Shown here in pieces: positions 15,815 through 24,531 of a stretch of DNA of 64,000 nt. Source of the DNA: Amycolatopsis antarctica (GTDB lineage Bacteria; Actinomycetota; Actinomycetes; Mycobacteriales; Pseudonocardiaceae). Both the position numbers and the translations under genes were made by a program. How positions within the stretch are numbered: the first letter of the stretch is position 1; every line of letters starts with the position of its first letter. The stretch covers positions 124,001-188,000 of the forward strand of contig NZ_NKYE01000007.1 of assembly GCF_002262875.1 (NCBI RefSeq), given 5' to 3'. A model generated the notes under the pieces. That model was not told the DNA's origin, did not search any database, and saw only the letters and a program-made list of their open reading frames with translations.

Positions 15815-16220
15815 CTTGTTTGGCGCTCTTAGTGATTTTGTAGTAGTGCTTGTAGCAGTCGTCGTGGCACGCGGTGTTCACCCCGGTCGTCTGGTCGTGC
15901 CAGCGAGATATCCGGCAAGACTTGACATCGGGGTCCGGTTCGTCGAGGTCGTCAAACAGCAGCTCAAAGCGTTCGATCGCGTCGAGGACACCGTGGCTCG
16001 AGTCGATCCAGGACCTGACCGGTGTCGAGTGGCTTGGGATGGGATGCGGTGCAGTGCTGGATGAACGGCGGCCACCAGCTACGGAGCAGGTAGGGCTCGT
16101 TCCGCAGCAGCGTCACGAGGCGCTCGGCCGTCTGGCAGGCGTGCGATTGTCGACCCCTTCACTGATGAGGTGCGCGGTGATCGACTCGGTCCGCTGCCCT
16201 CCACCATCCGAGTCACCCAT
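15795..16220 (-). pseudogene. Frameshifted hypothetical gene
   Basis: Three consecutive minus-strand segments have the codon pattern of the host and join into one protein of about 140 aa if two frameshifts are allowed. From ATG 16220: MGDSDGGGQRTESITAHL. From about 16134 in another frame: QTAERLVTLLRNEPYLLRSW, then QVLDRLEP. From about 15989 in the third: VLDAIERFELLFDDLDEPDP, ending after CHDDCYKHYYKITKSA. The stop lies inside a hairpin terminator. The product is unknown. Sequencing error is an alternative to real decay. Confidence 0.45.
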
Positions 16221-16321
16221 CCGGAGTTCTATGGTCCCGTTGGCCCTTGGGCCTGCGGGCTGCGCCGGTGGGTTTCCGGTGCCTGCCCGCGGGCGAGGGC
16301 GACCACGGCGGCGGAGGCTCG

Positions 16322-16394
16322 CCAGCAAGGGATCAGGCCGAAAGATGTTGGCCGCGCGCTTTTTGCGGCCAAGATGTTTCGGACCCCTTGCTGG
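16322..16394. repeat. 73-bp interrupted inverted repeat (candidate oriT or replication signal)
   Basis: Outer arms CCAGCAAGGG (16322-16331) and CCCTTGCTGG (16385-16394) are perfect inverted copies. Inner arms at 16340-16355 and 16365-16380 match 14 of 16 positions, with a nine-base T-rich loop between. The structure lies in the 365-bp non-coding stretch 16221-16585. It is far larger than a normal terminator and lacks a U tract after the outer stem. Origins of transfer and single-strand initiation sites have such structures; the function here is inferred. Confidence 0.55.
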
Positions 16395-16585
16395 GGAGGT
16401 GCCGTCGTGGTAACCGGACTTGTGCGCACCACCCGAGGCGAGTAGCTACGGACATCGCGTGAAGCCAGGAGAGCGCCGACCGGAGGGAGGCACCGGTTTC
16501 CCGACCGCCAGGGAGGGTGCCCGTCACCGTCACCACCGCCCTTGAGCGGCGGAAATGGTCGGTAGGGCGTGTCATCCTCGAAGAC

Positions 16586-16996
16586 ATGGACGTCACCGCG
16601 TCGGACCTGACTCGAATTCCTGCGGGCAACCTGCGGGTGTCCTGCGACGAGTTCGCTGCCCTGTGGCTCGCGGCGGAACAGCGCATGGCCACCGGTTCCT
16701 CGGACTGGTATGCCGGTGGCGTGGTGGTGACCTGCCGGTGGCTCGCTGCCGCGACCGTCCGTCCTGCCACCGGGGCGTGGCACCCGGCACGCTCGCCGGT
16801 GACCCGCCGCACCGTGTCGGCGTATCCGGAACTGATCGAGACGGAGCACCTGGCCGCCGAGAAGCAGTTGGCGCGGCGACCGGTGCCGACGTGGCTGCAA
16901 CACCAGCCTGGCTGGGCGCTGGGCATTGTGACCACGTTCAACTGGGTGTGGCGCCGGGTCGGCGCGTACCCGCTCGACGTCGACCCCCGTCAGTGA
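16586..16996 (+). CDS. Hypothetical element protein
   Basis: 136 aa from the internal ATG at 16586; the open frame extends to 16517. Notable stretches are RIPAGNLRVSCDEFAALWL, SSDWYAGGVVVTCRWLA and HQPGWALGIVTTFNWVWRRVG. The DWYAGGVVVTCRWLA pattern recurs in small proteins of actinobacterial integrative elements, but no function is known to me. No membrane segment is obvious. It precedes the 171-aa gene on the same strand by 53 bases and may share a transcript. Confidence 0.6.
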   Translation: MDVTASDLTRIPAGNLRVSCDEFAALWLAAEQRMATGSSDWYAGGVVVTCRWLAAATVRPATGAWHPARSPVTRRTVSAYPELIETEHLAAEKQLARRPVPTWLQHQPGWALGIVTTFNWVWRRVGAYPLDVDPRQ

Positions 16997-17049
16997 CTCC
17001 GCCAGTTCGACGACTGGGGACGGCGACATGCCACGCGTAGTGTCTGGAC

Positions 17050-17565
17050 ATGAATCCTGACGGCCTGAGCGACGTTCCTGTTCCCGAGTTGCTGGGCCGC
17101 TATGCAGCGATCCTGCAAGAGCTGCGGCGGCGTGACGTGGTGCGGACGCAGAATGCGCCGCTGGGTGACTACGCCGAGTACCTTGCCGCACGGGTCTATC
17201 AAGGAGAGTTGGCCGCGAACTCGGCCAAGTCCTATGACCTGCTGGCCGCCGACGGACAGCGGATTCAGGTGAAGGCCAGAACTGTCGGCCCGGGCACGCA
17301 GGCGGGGACGATCTTCTCGGTCTTCCGCTCGTTCGATTTCGACGTCGCCGTATTGATCACCTTCGACAGCTCTACCTACGGGCTGCGCTGGGCCCGCGAG
17401 GTGCCGGCCGCCGAAATCGAGACGGCGAGCCGGTACTCCTCTCACGTCAACGGCAACCGACTCCTCATCACCACAGGTGCACAGCTTGGTACGGATGTCA
17501 CGCCACGGTTTAGCGCCGCTCTGGCGGAGTCACCGGATCCGCCAGCTGGTGGTCCCGCCAGCTAA
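17050..17565 (+). CDS. DUF6998-like protein with possible PD-(D/E)XK nuclease core
   Basis: 171 aa. GDYAEYLAARVYQGELAANS is followed by KSYDLLAADGQRIQVKART and a predicted beta strand DVAVLITFD. The D...(E/Q)xK order with QVKAR resembles the reduced PD-(D/E)XK fold of DUF6998 proteins often found in defence or mobile loci. An N-terminal helix (LLGRYAAILQELRRRDVVRT) precedes it. Catalytic activity is unproven. It ends 16 bases from the convergent relaxase gene. Confidence 0.65.
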   Translation: MNPDGLSDVPVPELLGRYAAILQELRRRDVVRTQNAPLGDYAEYLAARVYQGELAANSAKSYDLLAADGQRIQVKARTVGPGTQAGTIFSVFRSFDFDVAVLITFDSSTYGLRWAREVPAAEIETASRYSSHVNGNRLLITTGAQLGTDVTPRFSAALAESPDPPAGGPAS

Positions 17566-17581
17566 GGCCGTTCCCCGGGTT

Positions 17582-20500
17582 TCAGGCATGTTCCATCACC
17601 TCACCGCTCTCGACGAGAGCCGCTTCCTGTTCGGCGGCCTGGTCGGCGGCGTGCCAGCGCGCGACCTGCTCGGCGCGGGCTTCGTCGGCGGCCCGCTGGT
17701 CGGCGGCTTCTCGTAGCTCGATCTCGTGAAGCGCTTGCTGTGCACGGGCAACGGCCTTGGCGGTTTCGTCCGCGGTTGGCACTCGCACCTGATCGCCGGT
17801 GTCCTCGGCCGGTTCGACGACTTCGCGCACGTCCTCGACCGGCTCGGCCGCGACCTGTTCGTCCTCATCGACAGCGACGGCAACGGTGTCGGCGCTGCGT
17901 TCGTCGGCGATCTCGGCCAGTTCGGCTTCGTGGGTGACGGGCCGGTGCTGGTCCTCGACGGCGGTGTCGGCGGCGTGAGCTTCGAGCCATTCCGCGGCGG
18001 TCACTGCGAACTCGGCCTCGCGCTCGTCGACATGACGCGCGGACAACTCCGCCTTCGCACGGTCCGCAGCCGCCCGCGTCGCGGCAGTGTGCGCGAGCCA
18101 CTGCGCACGGGCCTGGTCAGCGACGGCGAGCTGTTCGCCCCGTTCAGCAAGAACGGCGGCAAGCGCGTCGGCTTCATCGGCCTCCGCCGTGAGCCGGGCG
18201 CGTTCCTGCGGGTCGGTCGCGGCGTCAGCCTCGGTACGGCGCAGCGCGGCCGACTGGCGGCGGTCGGCGGCGGTCTGGCTGGTGCCCGCGAGTTCGTGGG
18301 CGACAAAGGCCGGTGCCCAGTTCTGTTCGCGCTGGTAGGCCCGGACACGGACTCGGAGTTGTCCGTCGCTCATTTCCAGTTCGTCGCGTCCGGCTTCGGG
18401 ACGGCCGAGCGCGCGCCAGGCCGAGCGCCAAGAAGCGTACGTCTCGACCTGTCCAGGTTTTGGTGCGGCACCGAGAGCGGTGCTGTCGTCGTCATGCCCG
18501 ACCAGCTCGCGGTGCGCGGCGACCACGCCGACCTTCGCCTTCCAGTCATCCGCGGCGGCGGTCTCAGCCGGCACAGGCCCGAACGCCTCGACCGCCCACG
18601 CCGGTGCGTCGGCGGCGGCCTGGTTGCCGAGTTCGAGGCGGCGTTGGTCGGCGGTGTCGGCGAGCTGTGCGAGGTAGCTCTGCCACTGCGGTTCGCTCGT
18701 GGCGGGCAGCCAGTCGGTGTAAGTGTCGCCGGTGGGATCGAGGGTGACGGCGTCGGTGATGCGGTGGTGGATGACGTTGGTCAACTGCCGCGCCCCACCG
18801 AGCGGGCGGGCGGCGACCGCATCGGTGAGTACCGTCTGCGGGTCGTGGCCGGCCAGTTCGGCGCGGCGGAGCACGCGGCTGAGGGTGGGGCCGCCGTCTT
18901 CGGCGGCGATCCTCGCCCGCTGGTTGGCGGTCAACACCTCGTCGGCGACGAGCTGGTCGAGCCAGGTTGTGGTGCGGCCGGCGGTGGCGAGTTCGGTGGC
19001 ATCGGCCAGCAGTTCGGCCGGGGTGCGGATCGCGGTCGTGTCCTCCGTGGACTCGGTGGCGGTGGCGAGCGCGGACTGGGCGGTGGTGGCGGTCTCGAAG
19101 GTCGCGGCGAGCACGGAGCTGGGTGAGCGGTGCACCGCGTCCAGGGCGGCACCCTCGGGCGCGTCCGGTGGGACGGCGAGGGTGGCCACGTGGGCGGTGT
19201 TGGCGTCGCGGCCGCGGCTCATGCCGACGTAGAAGGCGTCCACTCCGGTCGCGGATGTGGTGACCGAGTGGGAGGTGTCGACGGTGAGTCCTTGGGCGGC
19301 GTGGACGGTGGAGGCGTAGCCGAGCGCGACGTGTTCACCGACGTAGGCACCGGGCAGGGTCATCGGATCGCCGAGCTGTTCGCCGGAGGCGTCGCGGCCG
19401 AGGATGGGGGCGACGACCAGGCCGCCGTCGTCGCGGGTGGAGATGACGCGGTACTGCTCGCGGTTGATCGGTCCGCGCCGGTTGCCCTCGAACCCGGCCA
19501 GGCTCCATCCGTTGCGGCGGGCCTGGATCAGGTCACCAGCACCGGCGTAGGTGCCCTGAAGGCCGAGGGGCACGCCGTGGTCGTCGACCTTGCCGAGGCG
19601 GACGAGTTCGGCGCGCAGGTCGGCGGAGACGTTCGCGGCCTGCTCGTTGGTGTCGACGATCAGCAGCGAGCGGCGTCCGGCGAGGGTGTCGCCGAGCCAC
19701 GCTTTCGCGGCGGACTGCTCGGCCTGCTCCGTCGTTCCGGCATCGAGCAGGCGGCCGTGTTTGTGGTAGTCGCCGAGCACGCTCTGGTCGCCCTCGCGCA
19801 GCCGCAGGGAGGCGTCGCGTTCCCAGGCCGCGTGGAAGCGGCGGGCTTCGGTGAGTTCGTAGCTGGCTCCGGCGGTGGCCATCATGTCCATGCCGCCCCC
19901 GGCACCGACCGCGGCGAGCTGGCGGTGATCGCCGGTCAGCAGCAGCTTCGCCCCGGCGGCGTGGACGTGGCGATGGATCGCGGCGAGGTCGGCGGTGTTG
20001 GTCATCGCCGACTCGTCGATTACCACCAGATCCCCCGCCATCAGCCGCCACTGCTCGTCGGCCTCGACCGTGTTCCCGGCAGCGAGGCGTTTCTGGGTGG
20101 CGAGCCAGCGGGCGATGTTGCGGGCCTCGACGCCTTCCCCAGCTAGCACATCGGTGGCGATCTGGCTCGACGCCAGCCCCATGACGCGGCGCGGTTGCCC
20201 GTCCCACAGGTCCGGGTCCGACCACGCTTTCGCCAGCGCGCCGACGACGAACGACTTCCCCGTCCCTGCCGGGCCGACAAGGGATTCGACGTCGGCACCG
20301 GAGGACAGCACGCCGCGCACGGCGGCGGCCTGGTCGGCACCGAGTTCGATCCCGGTCGCGGCGAGCGCGGCCACGAACCCGTCCGCGGCGGTGCGGTCGA
20401 GGGCTCGTGAGCCACCGACCGCGGTGGCGGCGATCAGTGCGCGCTCGGTGTGCACATGCTCCGGCGTGGCGTACAGCCGTCCGCCCGGCGCTTCGTACGC

Positions 20501-21943
20501 CGAACGTCCATCCGCCAGACGCAGCTCGTTCGGCAGTACGGCGTCGGCCGGACGCTCAGCGTCCAGCGGAACGGCCAGTGCCACGCCCTGTTCGGTGAGA
20601 CCGTCCAGCAGGCGCGCCACGTCCGCGCCATCCAGGTCACCGAGCTGATCGGGCAGTGCGTCGCTGATCACGCGCGTCAGGTCCGGTGCGGTCCAGCCGG
20701 CCTTTTTCGACTGGACGTCGGCGAGTGCGGTTTCGAGCACTTCGTGCGGCGTCCACGTCGCAGCCTCCGGCGCCTGCCCGTGCAGGTCGAGCACGTCACT
20801 GGCCACCGATGCGAGTCCGCCGGCCACCTCGGCGCGGAGCTGGGCATCCCAGCGTTCGAGGCGGGCCTCGACGGTCTCACCGTCGTGGGTCTTGGCGTTG
20901 CGGGTGGCGAAGGTGGCCTGGCGCTGCAACCGGTCCAGCTCCAAGGTGGTCGGTTCCCGCTCGAACTTCGCCTCGAACGCCTCCACCAACGTCGCCGTGT
21001 GGCGGGTGATCGCACGTCGCCGCGAGCTGAACAGGTCCATCACCTCCTGGCGCACGCCCACGACCTCGCGGGCCTTGCCGTCCGGGCGGGTCGCGAACCG
21101 CACGCCCAGTGCGCGGGCCAGGTGTTCCTCGGTGGTGCGCTCCCCCACCGCCGATGCGGCGCCGCGGTACTTGTGGATGGCGCGCGAGTCGACGGTGCGC
21201 CACTGACCGTCCGTGCCCTGGACGCGGTTGAGGATGGCGTTGTGGATGTGTAGCTGCGGGTCGTGGTTACGGGAGTCGTGCTGGAAGAACGACGCCACGG
21301 TCCAGTCGTGCGCGTCGATGAACCGGCCGGCGGCCCCGCCGTGATGCCCCACCCGCGAGTACCCGGCGTGGTCTGCGAGGTAGTCCAGTGACGCCCGGTT
21401 CCCGGCCCAGATGGCGTCCTCGACCGCCTGCCGGTGCGCCGCCCACGCCGCCGCGCCGTCCTCGTCGCCGGTGTCGCGGGCGTTCACTTCCTGCGCCTCG
21501 AACGCGGTGTGCAGAACGGTCACCGACTTCTGGACGCTGTACGTCGCGTCCAGAAACGCGACGTTCTTGCGTACACGCTTCCCGGCGTCCAACCGCAGTT
21601 CTGTACGGCGTTCACCGCTGGCGTCCGGTTCGGCGTCCAACGCCGCCGCGTACAACTCCTCCTCGGTGGCGTACTTCCGGCCGGTATGCCCCAGAGTGGA
21701 CGCCTCCGCCCAACGCGCCGGGTCGCGGAAGAACTCGTCGCGTGGGTCCACGAACTGCTCGTAGAGCGCGGTCATGTCCTGCGCGTCAACCAGCCCCGTC
21801 AGGCCGAGCGCTTCGGCACCGCGCCCGTACCAGCGGCCCGGGGGCTCCCCGGCCGTGACTGCGCCGGTGTAGTAGTTCTCCCGCCCCGCGGCGACCTCAT
21901 CGGTGAGGTAATCGACCGAATATCCCGTGGCGATCGTCAGCAT
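17582..21943 (-). CDS. MobF-family relaxase with TraA-type helicase (TrwC/TraA relaxase)
   Basis: 1453 aa. The N-terminal TrwC domain has the tandem catalytic tyrosines Y24-Y25 in ENYYTG, D132 in FLDATYS, and the HUH metal triad H227, H232 and H234 in HDPQLHIHN. The central superfamily-1 helicase has Walker A GPAGTGKS (557-564), VVIDESAMT, LLTGDHRQLAAVG and the late motif VHAAQGLTVD. The last about 300 residues are Ala/Glu-rich and coiled-coil-like. The protein would nick oriT, bind the 5' end and unwind DNA during transfer. It is the last gene of the leftward transfer operon. The start used is ATG 21943, four codons inside the open frame. Confidence 0.93.
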   Translation of the reverse strand: MLTIATGYSVDYLTDEVAAGRENYYTGAVTAGEPPGRWYGRGAEALGLTGLVDAQDMTALYEQFVDPRDEFFRDPARWAEASTLGHTGRKYATEEELYAAALDAEPDASGERRTELRLDAGKRVRKNVAFLDATYSVQKSVTVLHTAFEAQEVNARDTGDEDGAAAWAAHRQAVEDAIWAGNRASLDYLADHAGYSRVGHHGGAAGRFIDAHDWTVASFFQHDSRNHDPQLHIHNAILNRVQGTDGQWRTVDSRAIHKYRGAASAVGERTTEEHLARALGVRFATRPDGKAREVVGVRQEVMDLFSSRRRAITRHTATLVEAFEAKFEREPTTLELDRLQRQATFATRNAKTHDGETVEARLERWDAQLRAEVAGGLASVASDVLDLHGQAPEAATWTPHEVLETALADVQSKKAGWTAPDLTRVISDALPDQLGDLDGADVARLLDGLTEQGVALAVPLDAERPADAVLPNELRLADGRSAYEAPGGRLYATPEHVHTERALIAATAVGGSRALDRTAADGFVAALAATGIELGADQAAAVRGVLSSGADVESLVGPAGTGKSFVVGALAKAWSDPDLWDGQPRRVMGLASSQIATDVLAGEGVEARNIARWLATQKRLAAGNTVEADEQWRLMAGDLVVIDESAMTNTADLAAIHRHVHAAGAKLLLTGDHRQLAAVGAGGGMDMMATAGASYELTEARRFHAAWERDASLRLREGDQSVLGDYHKHGRLLDAGTTEQAEQSAAKAWLGDTLAGRRSLLIVDTNEQAANVSADLRAELVRLGKVDDHGVPLGLQGTYAGAGDLIQARRNGWSLAGFEGNRRGPINREQYRVISTRDDGGLVVAPILGRDASGEQLGDPMTLPGAYVGEHVALGYASTVHAAQGLTVDTSHSVTTSATGVDAFYVGMSRGRDANTAHVATLAVPPDAPEGAALDAVHRSPSSVLAATFETATTAQSALATATESTEDTTAIRTPAELLADATELATAGRTTTWLDQLVADEVLTANQRARIAAEDGGPTLSRVLRRAELAGHDPQTVLTDAVAARPLGGARQLTNVIHHRITDAVTLDPTGDTYTDWLPATSEPQWQSYLAQLADTADQRRLELGNQAAADAPAWAVEAFGPVPAETAAADDWKAKVGVVAAHRELVGHDDDSTALGAAPKPGQVETYASWRSAWRALGRPEAGRDELEMSDGQLRVRVRAYQREQNWAPAFVAHELAGTSQTAADRRQSAALRRTEADAATDPQERARLTAEADEADALAAVLAERGEQLAVADQARAQWLAHTAATRAAADRAKAELSARHVDEREAEFAVTAAEWLEAHAADTAVEDQHRPVTHEAELAEIADERSADTVAVAVDEDEQVAAEPVEDVREVVEPAEDTGDQVRVPTADETAKAVARAQQALHEIELREAADQRAADEARAEQVARWHAADQAAEQEAALVESGEVMEHA

Positions 21944-22172
21944 CAGACCCACCAAGCAAGATCAACAACGGTGGTCGATTCCACCGCCGCGCCAGCGGCG
22001 TTCCCGGGTGCCCGGCAGGGCGCACCGGCCCATCGGATCGTGATGCCTAGGTGTGATCCTTCTTCGGTCTTCTTCCTTGTTCCTAAATACGTGACTACTT
22101 GCTGACTACTGGTGACATTGGTGGGATTGCTGGACTTCGTGGGACTTGCTGCTGTGGTGGGCTTCTGTGTGC

Positions 22173-23069
22173 TCATGACTGGGCCTTGGCTTCGGTGGTG
22201 GTGTGGACTGCGTGCAGGTGTGCGGGGTGCTCTCGTAGCTCTTTGAGCGCGGTTCCTGCGGTGCCTCGGGACACCTCGGCGGCGTCCATGAGTTCGGTGA
22301 CCGTCGGCAGGCTGCCGTGGTGGGCGAAGTGGCGACGGGCGGCAGCGCGCGCCTGGTCCCGTACCGGCGACGACGGGCGCGACTCGGCCTCGCCTTGGCG
22401 CGGCGACACCGAGAGGGCGAGGGACGGCTGGACCGGACGTGGGGGCTGAACAGCAGGCGTGGACGGCACGGTGGGCTGTACAGCCCACCCGGGTTCCGGG
22501 CGTTGTACAGCTGGGGTGTTCACCGGGGCAGGCTGTACGGGCCCGGGCTGTACAACAGTGGCGCGTACAGGCGCGGGGCGTACAGACGCGGGACGCACGG
22601 GCTCGGGTGTCGGCGCGGCCGGACGGTCGGACGCGACGGGCTTCGGTGCCTCGTCGGGGGTGGTGGTGCGTCCGGCGGTGGCGAGCAGGAACAGCAGGTG
22701 CGCCACGATCGCCGCCGCGACGGCCGGCCACGCCCCGACACCGAAGCGCAGCACCGGCGGCGAGCTACCGACCCCACCCGCGAGGTAGGCGGCCTGAGCC
22801 AGACCGGACAACCCAGCGGCCAGCACGACCACGAACCAGGCGTAGCCACTGGCCGAACCCGACAACCGGGCGGTGGCCAGGTAGGCGACCAGGGCGAGCC
22901 CGTCGGTGATCAGCGGGTAGATCCACGCCAGCCCGGCCGGGACACCCGCGCCCACGGCGACCTCGAACGCGCCGTGCGCGGTCGCGGCCCCGGCACCAGC
23001 GGCCACCGTCAGGCCGGGAGCCCACAATGCCCACTTCGTCCAGCGGCTACGGGAATCGGTGGTGTGCAT
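22173..23069 (-). CDS. DUF2637 membrane protein, SpdB-like spread protein
   Basis: 298 aa from ATG 23069, which overlaps the GGDEF stop by one base. Four transmembrane helices lie in residues 13-130 (LWAPGLTVAAGAGAATAHG, AWIYPLITDGLALVAYLATA, GYAWFVVVLAAGLSGLAQAAYL, PAVAAAIVAHLLFLLA). A repetitive Pro/Val-rich linker of about 150-215 with PVRP and VQP pentads follows. A small winged-helix domain closes it (TVTELMDAAEVSRGTAGTALKEL). DUF2637 proteins of actinomycete plasmids and AICEs act in spread between hyphal compartments. The fused DNA-binding tail suggests contact with the transferred DNA. Confidence 0.8.
   Translation of the reverse strand: MHTTDSRSRWTKWALWAPGLTVAAGAGAATAHGAFEVAVGAGVPAGLAWIYPLITDGLALVAYLATARLSGSASGYAWFVVVLAAGLSGLAQAAYLAGGVGSSPPVLRFGVGAWPAVAAAIVAHLLFLLATAGRTTTPDEAPKPVASDRPAAPTPEPVRPASVRPAPVRATVVQPGPVQPAPVNTPAVQRPEPGWAVQPTVPSTPAVQPPRPVQPSLALSVSPRQGEAESRPSSPVRDQARAAARRHFAHHGSLPTVTELMDAAEVSRGTAGTALKELREHPAHLHAVHTTTEAKAQS
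22470..22583. repeat. Phased GTAC repeats inside the DUF2637 gene
   Basis: GTAC occurs at 22478, 22505, 22535, 22550, 22565 and 22580, with spacings of 27, 30, 15, 15 and 15 bases. Each valine of the V-(Q/R)-P pentads uses the rare codon GTA. The first copy is the centre of the perfect 20-bp palindrome GGTGGGCTGTACAGCCCACC (22470-22489). It could be a tandem-repeat relic or a set of protein-binding sites. Confidence 0.6.
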
Positions 23070-23668
23070 CAGGCAACGTCCTTCCGGGCATCGCGCAACC
23101 GCGTCTGACCGGGTCCGCCGGGCAGGGTGGCGATGGCGGTGCGGTCGCGTTTGGTCGCGTACATCGACTGATCGGCGGCGTGCAGCAGCCCGGCCAGGTC
23201 GCGGGCGCGTCCGGTGGCGTGGCCGACGCTGGCGGTCACGGTCAGCTCCCGGCCCTCCACCACAACCGGGCGGGCCAGTGCGGCGGACACTTCGCGGGCA
23301 CGGCGCGCGGCCGCGGTGGGTGTGGTGGCGGCGAGCCATACGGCGAACTCGTCGCCGTGCAACCGGATCGCCACCTCACCCCGCCCCGTCGCCGCGTTCA
23401 ACCGGGTGGCGATGACGGTCAGCAGGGCGTCACCGGCGCGGTGGCCGTGGGTGTCGTTGATCGCCTTGAACCGGTCCACGTCCAGCAACAGCACACCCAC
23501 CCGCGCACCACGGCGCGCGGCGCGGCGGGCTGCGGTGTTCAGACGGGCACGACCGGGCAGGCCGGTCAGCTCGTCGAACAGGGCGCGATGCCACCAGTAC
23601 CGGGCCGTACCGGACGCGGCCAGCCATCCGGCGGCGGTGACAACGGTGATCCACAGTTCGGCACTCAT
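23069..23668 (-). CDS. Membrane-anchored GGDEF (diguanylate cyclase-like) protein
   Basis: 199 aa: one N-terminal membrane helix (LWITVVTAAGWLAASGTA), then a compact GGDEF domain with DELTGLPGRARLN, LLLDVDRFKAINDTHGHRAGD and an active-site loop HGDEF (104-108). The first glycine is histidine, a variant seen in some proteins; the metal-binding D63 and the DE pair are present. No RxxD inhibitory site precedes the loop. It could make c-di-GMP or bind GTP. The start ATG 23668 overlaps the stop of the upstream gene by four bases and its own stop overlaps the DUF2637 start. It is thus an integral member of the transfer operon. Confidence 0.85.
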   Translation of the reverse strand: MSAELWITVVTAAGWLAASGTARYWWHRALFDELTGLPGRARLNTAARRAARRGARVGVLLLDVDRFKAINDTHGHRAGDALLTVIATRLNAATGRGEVAIRLHGDEFAVWLAATTPTAAARRAREVSAALARPVVVEGRELTVTASVGHATGRARDLAGLLHAADQSMYATKRDRTAIATLPGGPGQTRLRDARKDVA

Positions 23669-24477
23669 CGCCGACCACCCCCGGCACGGCGGTAGGCAGC
23701 GTCGGCCGCGTCGAGCTGCGCCTGGTCCGGTTCCGGCGGGGCCTCGCCACGGTGGACGGCCCACCAGTCCGCCAGCGGAGCGATCGCATCCGCGACCGGC
23801 ACCACGGGCGCACCGGTGTAGCGGTCGCCGCGGGGCTGGTGGTTCTCCAGCGAGCAACTGCCCGTCGCCGCCTTGATCCGGCGCACCACACCGGGGCGGT
23901 AGCGGTCATGCCAATCCCCGGCCTTGGCGACCGTGCCCTCGTCGTCGCGGTAGGCGGCCAGCCACGCATACATCAGCCACAGCAGTTCCTCGACCACATC
24001 GGGGTGCCACAACCAGCACACCGGCAACGCCCTGACCGCGTCGGAGTAGCGCAGGAACACCTCCCGCATCCACCCGCACAGCTCGTCGAGCACCGAGCGG
24101 ACAGTGGGGATATCGGTCGGCAGGTCCAGCCACGACGGTGCACCCCCGGCCGCCGGACGTGCCCGCGCGGCCTTGTCCGCCAACGCCTGCACCGACCTGC
24201 CCAGCTCGGTGACCTGACCGGGCACCCCGGTCAACGGCTCCACCGTCGTGCGCAGCGCCTCCACCTCCCGCGCCAACCCGGCGACCGCCGCCGCACTCGC
24301 GTACGACCCGGTGCCCTCCGGCCCGGGTGCGTCGGTGGCGTGCTGACGGCGGGTGCACGCCTCGGTGTTGCTGCACCGCCACGACAACACCCCGCCCTCG
24401 GCGGCGGTCTCGTGGTCGCTCACGTAGTCGCGGACCCCACGCCGGCCGCACCGCACACACGTCGTGATCGCGTTCAT
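23665..24477 (-). CDS. Zinc-ribbon element protein of unknown function
   Basis: 270 aa from ATG 24477. The N-terminus holds a likely zinc ribbon (CVRCGRRGVRDY, later WRCSNTEACTRR). A helical coiled segment AGLAREVEALRTTVEPLTG follows, then a conserved-looking domain WLWHPDVVEELLWLMYAWLAAYRDDEGT and AGDWHDRYRPGVVRRIKAATG. Similar proteins occur in transfer operons of actinobacterial elements. Binding of nucleic acid or the coupling protein is plausible but unproven. It is translationally coupled to the GGDEF gene downstream. Confidence 0.75.
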   Translation of the reverse strand: MNAITTCVRCGRRGVRDYVSDHETAAEGGVLSWRCSNTEACTRRQHATDAPGPEGTGSYASAAAVAGLAREVEALRTTVEPLTGVPGQVTELGRSVQALADKAARARPAAGGAPSWLDLPTDIPTVRSVLDELCGWMREVFLRYSDAVRALPVCWLWHPDVVEELLWLMYAWLAAYRDDEGTVAKAGDWHDRYRPGVVRRIKAATGSCSLENHQPRGDRYTGAPVVPVADAIAPLADWWAVHRGEAPPEPDQAQLDAADAAYRRAGGGRR

Positions 24478-24531
24478 GCCGCACCTCCGCACGCCGGGTA
24501 ACGCACGCCCTGGTCCGGACGACTGGCGGGT

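Noticed and set aside
16229..17191. 320-aa minus-strand frame over the left-arm hypothetical genes
   Set aside because: Low-complexity and antisense to 16586-17565, which have better codon structure and recognisable conserved stretches.
17726..20146. Long plus-strand frames opposite the relaxase gene
   Set aside because: They mirror the relaxase codon pattern and overlap conserved helicase motifs on the other strand; no ribosome-binding site or domain.
22478..22583. Regularly spaced repeats considered as a CRISPR array
   Set aside because: Units are only 15 bases, lie in frame within a membrane-protein gene and encode Pro/Val pentads; there are no spacers or cas genes.
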